Assembly (NCBI GenBank): GCA_035771165.1
Contig: JAWNZC010000255.1
Span: 186,001 to 250,000 of the forward strand
From: Paragorgia papillata
Lineage: Eukaryota; Cnidaria; Anthozoa; Scleralcyonacea; Coralliidae
Direction: 5' to 3'
Length of the DNA stretch: 64,000 nucleotides
In this document: one piece after another, positions 59,783 through 64,000 of the stretch
How positions within the stretch are numbered: position 1 is the stretch's first letter
Layout of the letters: every line of letters starts with the position of its first letter
Notes under the pieces: generated by a model
The model's input: the letters and a program-made list of their open reading frames with translations, nothing else
The model's database searches: none
Told to the model about the DNA's origin: nothing
Made by a program: the position numbers and the translations under genes

Positions 59783-62700
59783 CAGTGGCGGATCAAGGGG
59801 GGGGGCAGTATGGGCAGGTGCCAGGGGCCCCGCGGTTTGAGGGGCCCCGCGCTTCGCAAAGCCAATTTTTTTAGTTCTAAGCAGAGATTTGATAGAGTCA
59901 TAGAGACTAGAGTATTGCACGTGATAATATACACCTACCTTTAAGATATAAAAACTAATTACGGTCCTACCAATACTCTAGTACATGTATGATGTAGTTG
60001 AAACGCCATATGGAGCTCTCTAACTCCGAATAATATTTGTATTTAATTCATCCCGCTTTCATAAACTTTGGGAAAGATAATCTCGATATTATTCAGGCTC
60101 TTCGCTCCAATCATATTGATAGTTTCGTGTCACAAACGTCACTGTTGTTCTAATCAAGATGTTTACGACTTTTCAACTTACACTTGTCTGGCTTCCTAGA
60201 GGTCGTTTGCGAGAAATGTCCGCAAAACGTGTCGGCGCGTTCAATATGTTTTATGTAATCCGAGCTGCTGGACGCGTGCCTTGCACCATAGCGACAAGCG
60301 AGTAGGAGCACCGAAAGCAGTTCTCCCCCGAGGCCGAACTGGTATGTTTCGCCTCGGGTTGTAGCACAAATACAACTCCGGTTGTATTTGTCAATCGCCA
60401 TTCGCCATGAGTGGTCGCAAAAGAGACAGTGGCCGCACTGACTATTTGTCTGGCCACCAAAAACGCAAGAAGAAACAACAGCGAGAAGAACAAGAGAAGA
60501 AGGAGCAAGCGCAAATGCGCCGTCTTGATCAATTTTACTTGACAAGCTCTAATCCAGGTAGTGGCGATGCCTTCTCTCCTTCCACTTCCAGAACCAATGC
60601 CATAAATGAAGATCATTCGGACTCAGTCAGTGAAAGCTCCATGGCCGTTGAGGGCATTGTTATGGCTGCTGATGAAGATGTTAGTGAAACAGGAGCCGAA
60701 TGCATTCGGGATGAGGCCAAGGATAACAAAGAGTCGAAAGAACAGTCTGAACAAGCTCTGTTAGCATCTGACTGCCACTGGCACAATTTCCCAAACGATC
60801 TTGGTGCTTGGCCCGATATATTACCTGATGATATGCGTAAGTTCTGGATTGCACGTGGAAGTGATGACTGTCGACATATTGACAATATTGGTAAATTTCG
60901 CGAGTCAGCCAAAATGTGTGGAAGCGAAAAGATTCATCGCTACTGTCAGCTTTCATATTTCACAAAAATTCCACGCACAGGTGAGAAAATTGATCGCAAA
61001 TGGTTGTGCTACTCGAAGATAACCGGACGGATATACTGTTTTGCATGCAAAGTAATGTCTACGAAATTCAGTTCCCAGTTTGTCGTCGGATACAACGACT
61101 GGAAACATGCGGGTGAACAGATCTCCAGTCATGAAAACAGCGCAGGCCATCGCGAAGCTATGATTGCCCTGCGCACACGGAAGTTGAGAGGGGGCACCGT
61201 TGATACAGCATTGGTTAAGCAATACGAGGATGAAGTGTCTTATGGTCGAGAGCTGCTGAAGCGACTGGTTAGCGTTATTAAGTTTTTGTGCGAACGTGGT
61301 CTAGCCTTTCGCGGTAAAGATGAGCTGGTTGGCTCGGTACACAACGGCAATTACTTGGGGATTGTTGAGCTTTTGGCTGAATATGACCCCTTTCTGGCCC
61401 AGCACATCCAAATGCATGGCAACCAAGACAAAGGACATGCTTCCTATTTGTCTTCGTCGATTTGCGAAGAAGTTATAGAACTCATGGGCAAAGACGTTCT
61501 TTCCACCATTGTAGAAGAGGTCAAATCGTTGATCCACTATTCTATATCTGTTGATTTCACCCCGGATGTAACACACGTTGACCAACTAACAGTAACAATC
61601 CGATATGTTAAATCTACTGGTCCTGTCGAGCGATTCCTTACATTTCTACCCATGTATGGTCACACTGGAGCCCAAATTGACGATCACTTGCTGAAGTTTC
61701 TGGCTGAGCAAGGCATTCCTATTGAACTGTGTCGTGGACAGTCGTACGACAACGCGTCGAACATGAGCGGAAAGTACAATGGAGTGCAAGCTGTCGTTCG
61801 AAAAAGTTCACCATATGCCGAATATGTTCCTTGTTCTGCCCATTCGCTCAATTTGGTTGGAAAACACGCTGCAGAAGCTTGTTCAGAGGGCAGTGAAATG
61901 TTTAACCTGATTCAGAGTCTCTACAATTTCTTTTCCGGATCCACTCATCGCTGGGCAATTCTAAAGAAGCATCTCGAGGGACTGCCTGTCGACAAATCTT
62001 TGTCGGAGACACGCTGGTCAGCACGAGGTGATGCGGTGAAAGCACTGAGCAATGGCTACGAGCAAAACAAGAATGCCTTGGAAGAAATTGGAGCTGACTT
62101 GGAACAATCTGCAGAAACAAGAAACGAAGTGTCCGGGCTTCTCAAACGTCTTGAAAAGCTTGAAACTGCAATTTTACTTGAATTGTGGAATGACATACTG
62201 CAACAGTTCCAGAAAACAAGTTGTTCGCTTCAGAAAGCCGGTTTACCCTTGAATTGTGCTGTAAATTTGCTGGATTCGCTTTTGATATTTGTGGAGCAAC
62301 TCCGGGAGAAATTCAACGATTATGAGAAGAAAGGTGTAGAAAGGTGCGGCCATAGTGAGTACGCAGATGCTTCAAGGCGTACCCGCAAATGAAATCGACG
62401 AATCTTCCAGGGCGACGAAGGTGCAGCGGAGGATACAGTTTTGCAGGGCGGCGTCAAATTTCGTGTGGAAGTGTTTTTCGCAATTATCGACCACGTCTGT
62501 GCTGCTTTGAAGCAAAGAATCGCTGGCTACAAGACCGTTTCCGAGAGATTTGGCTTCCTTTCGCAGCTTAGCAGTATGTGCGACGAGGATGTGAAGGCTG
62601 GTGCCCGAAAGCTTGTTGAAGCCTATCCAGACGATTTAGAAGAAACCTTCCCTAACGAACTCGTCCAGTTTGTTTATTACTTCTTTGAGCCGTTGCAACC

Positions 62701-63204
62701 TGGAGCAAAAGTTCGGAAGATGAGAGTTCCACAAGAGGAGGACAAGAAGAGGTCCATTGAATTATTGATGTTCCTCAATCTCAAACAGAATGAGCTAAGT
62801 GAAACCTTCACAAATGTGGAAATTGCTTTGCGTATTTATCTCACCATGATGGTCAGCAATTGCACGGGGGAGCGCTCATTCTCGAAACTGAAACGTGTAA
62901 AGAGTGTTTCGCGTAGCACGATGGGACAGACACGCTTAAGTGCTCTATCACTGATGAGTATGGAATCAGACATTTTACGTTCGCTTGACTTCTCAAAGCT
63001 GGCAAATGATTTTGCTTCTGCAAAGGCCAGAAAAGTTCCTTTTTTGTAAAACATTTTGCAGAAACATTGTTTGTAAATAGTACTATTTTGGTTATAAAAT
63101 TTCTCTGATATCTTCCTGTCCATAGTCTTTTTTTTTGGGGGGGGGCATTAATCGGCCAAGTAATGTTTGTGCCAGGGGCCCCGCGCAAGCTTGATCCGCC
63201 ACTG
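59783..63204 (+). mobile_element. hAT DNA transposon inside the second Polinton
   Basis: Inverted ends CAGTGGCGGATCAAG (left) and CTTGATCCGCCACTG (right). Subterminal GCCAGGGGCCCCGCG lies at both sides. Adjacent GGTCTCAAT (left) and GGTCTCAT (right) are an imperfect 8 bp duplication. One transposase gene with a single visible break. Confidence 0.85.
60407..63049 (+). pseudogene. hAT transposase (ZMYM/TTF-type finger), frameshifted
   Basis: From 60407: a basic, Gln/Glu-rich head, a TTF-type finger region (RKWLCYSKITGRIYCFACKV, HAGEQISSHENSAGH), then an RNase H-like core with SISVDFTPDVTHVDQL, CRGQSYDNASNMSGKYNGVQ and PCSAHSLNLVGKHA. The frame ends at 62392. The remainder, including the dimerisation block (TGERSFSKLKRVKS, RLSALSLMSME), is in another frame from about 62390 to 63049. 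One frameshift thus separates two thirds from the hAT C-terminus. Related proteins in animals are often annotated zinc finger MYM-type 1. Confidence 0.9.
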
Positions 63205-63223
63205 GGTCTCATAAACATCCTAA

Positions 63224-63565
63224 GTGATCAAAAAACTAATATTAATTGGTAATGACATCCCAAATATCCCTGGTGATAAAAGACAGATTAATAACTCTAT
63301 AACAAGAGACCGGAAGATATTTCTTAGTAATTTTTTAGATTGGAACGTTAAAATAAGTGACGGTCCAGCATCTAAAGAACTAGTGACAAAATCACAAATA
63401 AGGTATGAAAAAGGTATACAAAAGGGTGTTGAGTTTGAAGGTACAAACATCATCGTGTTGGATAGAGATGGTAAGTCATTTGGGTACACTGATAGTAAAA
63501 CACGTGGTGTACAAACAGCCTTAAATAATTATAAGGACTTCCCAGCTAACACAATTACGTTGTGA
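63224..63565 (+). CDS. Right flank frame of the second Polinton
   Basis: 113 residues: MIKKLILIGNDIPNIPGDKR, SITRDRKIFLSNFLDWNVKI, YEKGIQKGVEFEGTNIIVLD and a short end. Its composition matches the AT-rich Polinton. It could be the 3' portion of the gene beginning at 59655 or a separate gene; the hAT and the lost sequence prevent a decision. Confidence 0.45.
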   Translation: MIKKLILIGNDIPNIPGDKRQINNSITRDRKIFLSNFLDWNVKISDGPASKELVTKSQIRYEKGIQKGVEFEGTNIIVLDRDGKSFGYTDSKTRGVQTALNNYKDFPANTITL

Positions 63566-63775
63566 CAACGTCGTAACAACGTTAGACTTACGTTGTGAAA
63601 ACGTTGTGGTATAACGTTGTAGGAACGTAAATTTGTAGACAGCAGAAAACGTCATCGCAACGTTGTGGCTAACGTAGAACAAACGTAACGTGAACGTTAT
63701 TGCAACGTTGATAAAACGTCGTAAGAACGTTGTGGTGAAGCCTGTTAATGACGTCGTTGCAATGTTGCAACAACG
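63556..63775. repeat. ACGTTGT degenerate repeat block
   Basis: At least fifteen AACGTTG/ACGTTGT or complementary CAACGT words at roughly 10-20 base intervals, many of them self-complementary. No gene. Confidence 0.75.
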
Positions 63776-64000
63776 TTTGAATGTGACCTGAAATTATAAT
63801 AATACCTCTCACTACATAATTAAATATTATATCATGTGAGTCTAAATCAGCCTTTTTAGCCTCCCCCTAATTCAAAACGAGTATTTGTTTTCAATTGATG
63901 TCAAAAGGCCAATTTCTAAAAACATTGCAATTTAATATTTTTGGAGAATTAGTAATTAGGACAAGATTTTAACTTTTGGGTCAATAAGTCCTAAAACAAA
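63776..64000. other. No supported gene
   Basis: AT-rich end of the window, nothing recognised. Confidence 0.4.

Larger units (their letters stand above)
47061..63570. mobile_element. Second Polinton (AT-rich lineage), truncated and interrupted
   Basis: Gene content and order of a Polinton: polymerase N-terminus at the left on the minus strand, a run of small minus-strand genes, then a jelly-roll-like capsid gene and integrase on the plus strand. Interrupting elements are a MULE, a LINE tail, a TA-flanked MITE and a hAT element. No terminal inverted repeats were found, the polymerase catalytic part is missing, and base composition is clearly more AT-rich than the 8309-22484 element. The two Polintons therefore come from different lineages. 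Confidence 0.75.

Overview
This window looks like intergenic or intronic DNA of a cnidarian, most likely an anthozoan such as a stony coral or sea anemone. The evidence is the repeat content: a LINE whose reverse transcriptase reads like the common coral families, Polinton/Maverick (adintovirus-like) elements with spliceosomal introns, a Penelope-like element, Crypton-, MULE-, hAT- and tnp2-type transposases, and a tandem satellite in which every monomer carries a hammerhead ribozyme. No bacterial operon, rRNA gene, intact tRNA gene or CRISPR array was seen. The assignment to cnidarians is inference from family resemblance.

Layout. Positions 1-8165 hold one minus-strand LINE split by a 3.4 kb Polinton-derived element (1342-4712). 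That element has about 90 bp inverted termini starting AGTAGT, a 6 bp target duplication AAAGTC, and a large internal inverted duplication. Positions 8309-22484 are a 14.2 kb composite Polinton with termini of the same type, flanked by GATATC on both sides. Its right part carries a nearly complete gene set: basic protein, double jelly-roll major capsid protein, adenain-like protease, two conserved uncharacterised proteins, packaging ATPase, small zinc-finger protein and an intron-containing protein-primed DNA polymerase. Its left part is a decayed second gene set in which the ATPase is replaced by polypurine repeats. No integrase was found in it. Positions 22850-26923 hold a multi-exon tnp2-like transposase-derived gene. 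Positions 27100-36700 contain an ACCAAT-rich repeat, a Penelope-like element with a decayed hammerhead, LINE and Crypton fragments, and rearranged Polinton pieces. Positions 37000-43650 contain a decayed LINE and MITEs.

Positions 44119-45648 are the highlight: a 277 bp tandem array with six type I hammerhead ribozyme copies on the plus strand, bounded on both sides by (TA)n tracts. This matches metazoan retrozymes, small non-coding retroelements that make circular RNAs. The autonomous family thought to mobilise them, Penelope-like elements, is represented about 15 kb away.

Positions 47061 to about 63570 are the remains of a second, AT-rich Polinton of a different lineage. It has a polymerase N-terminus, several small structural or membrane genes, a fibre-like gene, a jelly-roll capsid-like gene and an integrase with a C-terminal chromodomain. 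It has been hit by at least four later insertions: a MULE (51070-53265), a LINE tail (about 56730-57470), a TA-flanked MITE inside the integrase (58555-58807) and a hAT element (59783-63204).

In the better preserved Polinton the structural genes are tightly packed (overlaps of 4 and 1 bases) and converge on a short shared polyadenylation region near 14940. The polymerase carries an in-frame stop and a 61 bp tandem duplication, and the ATPase a single frameshift, so the copy is recent but probably no longer autonomous.
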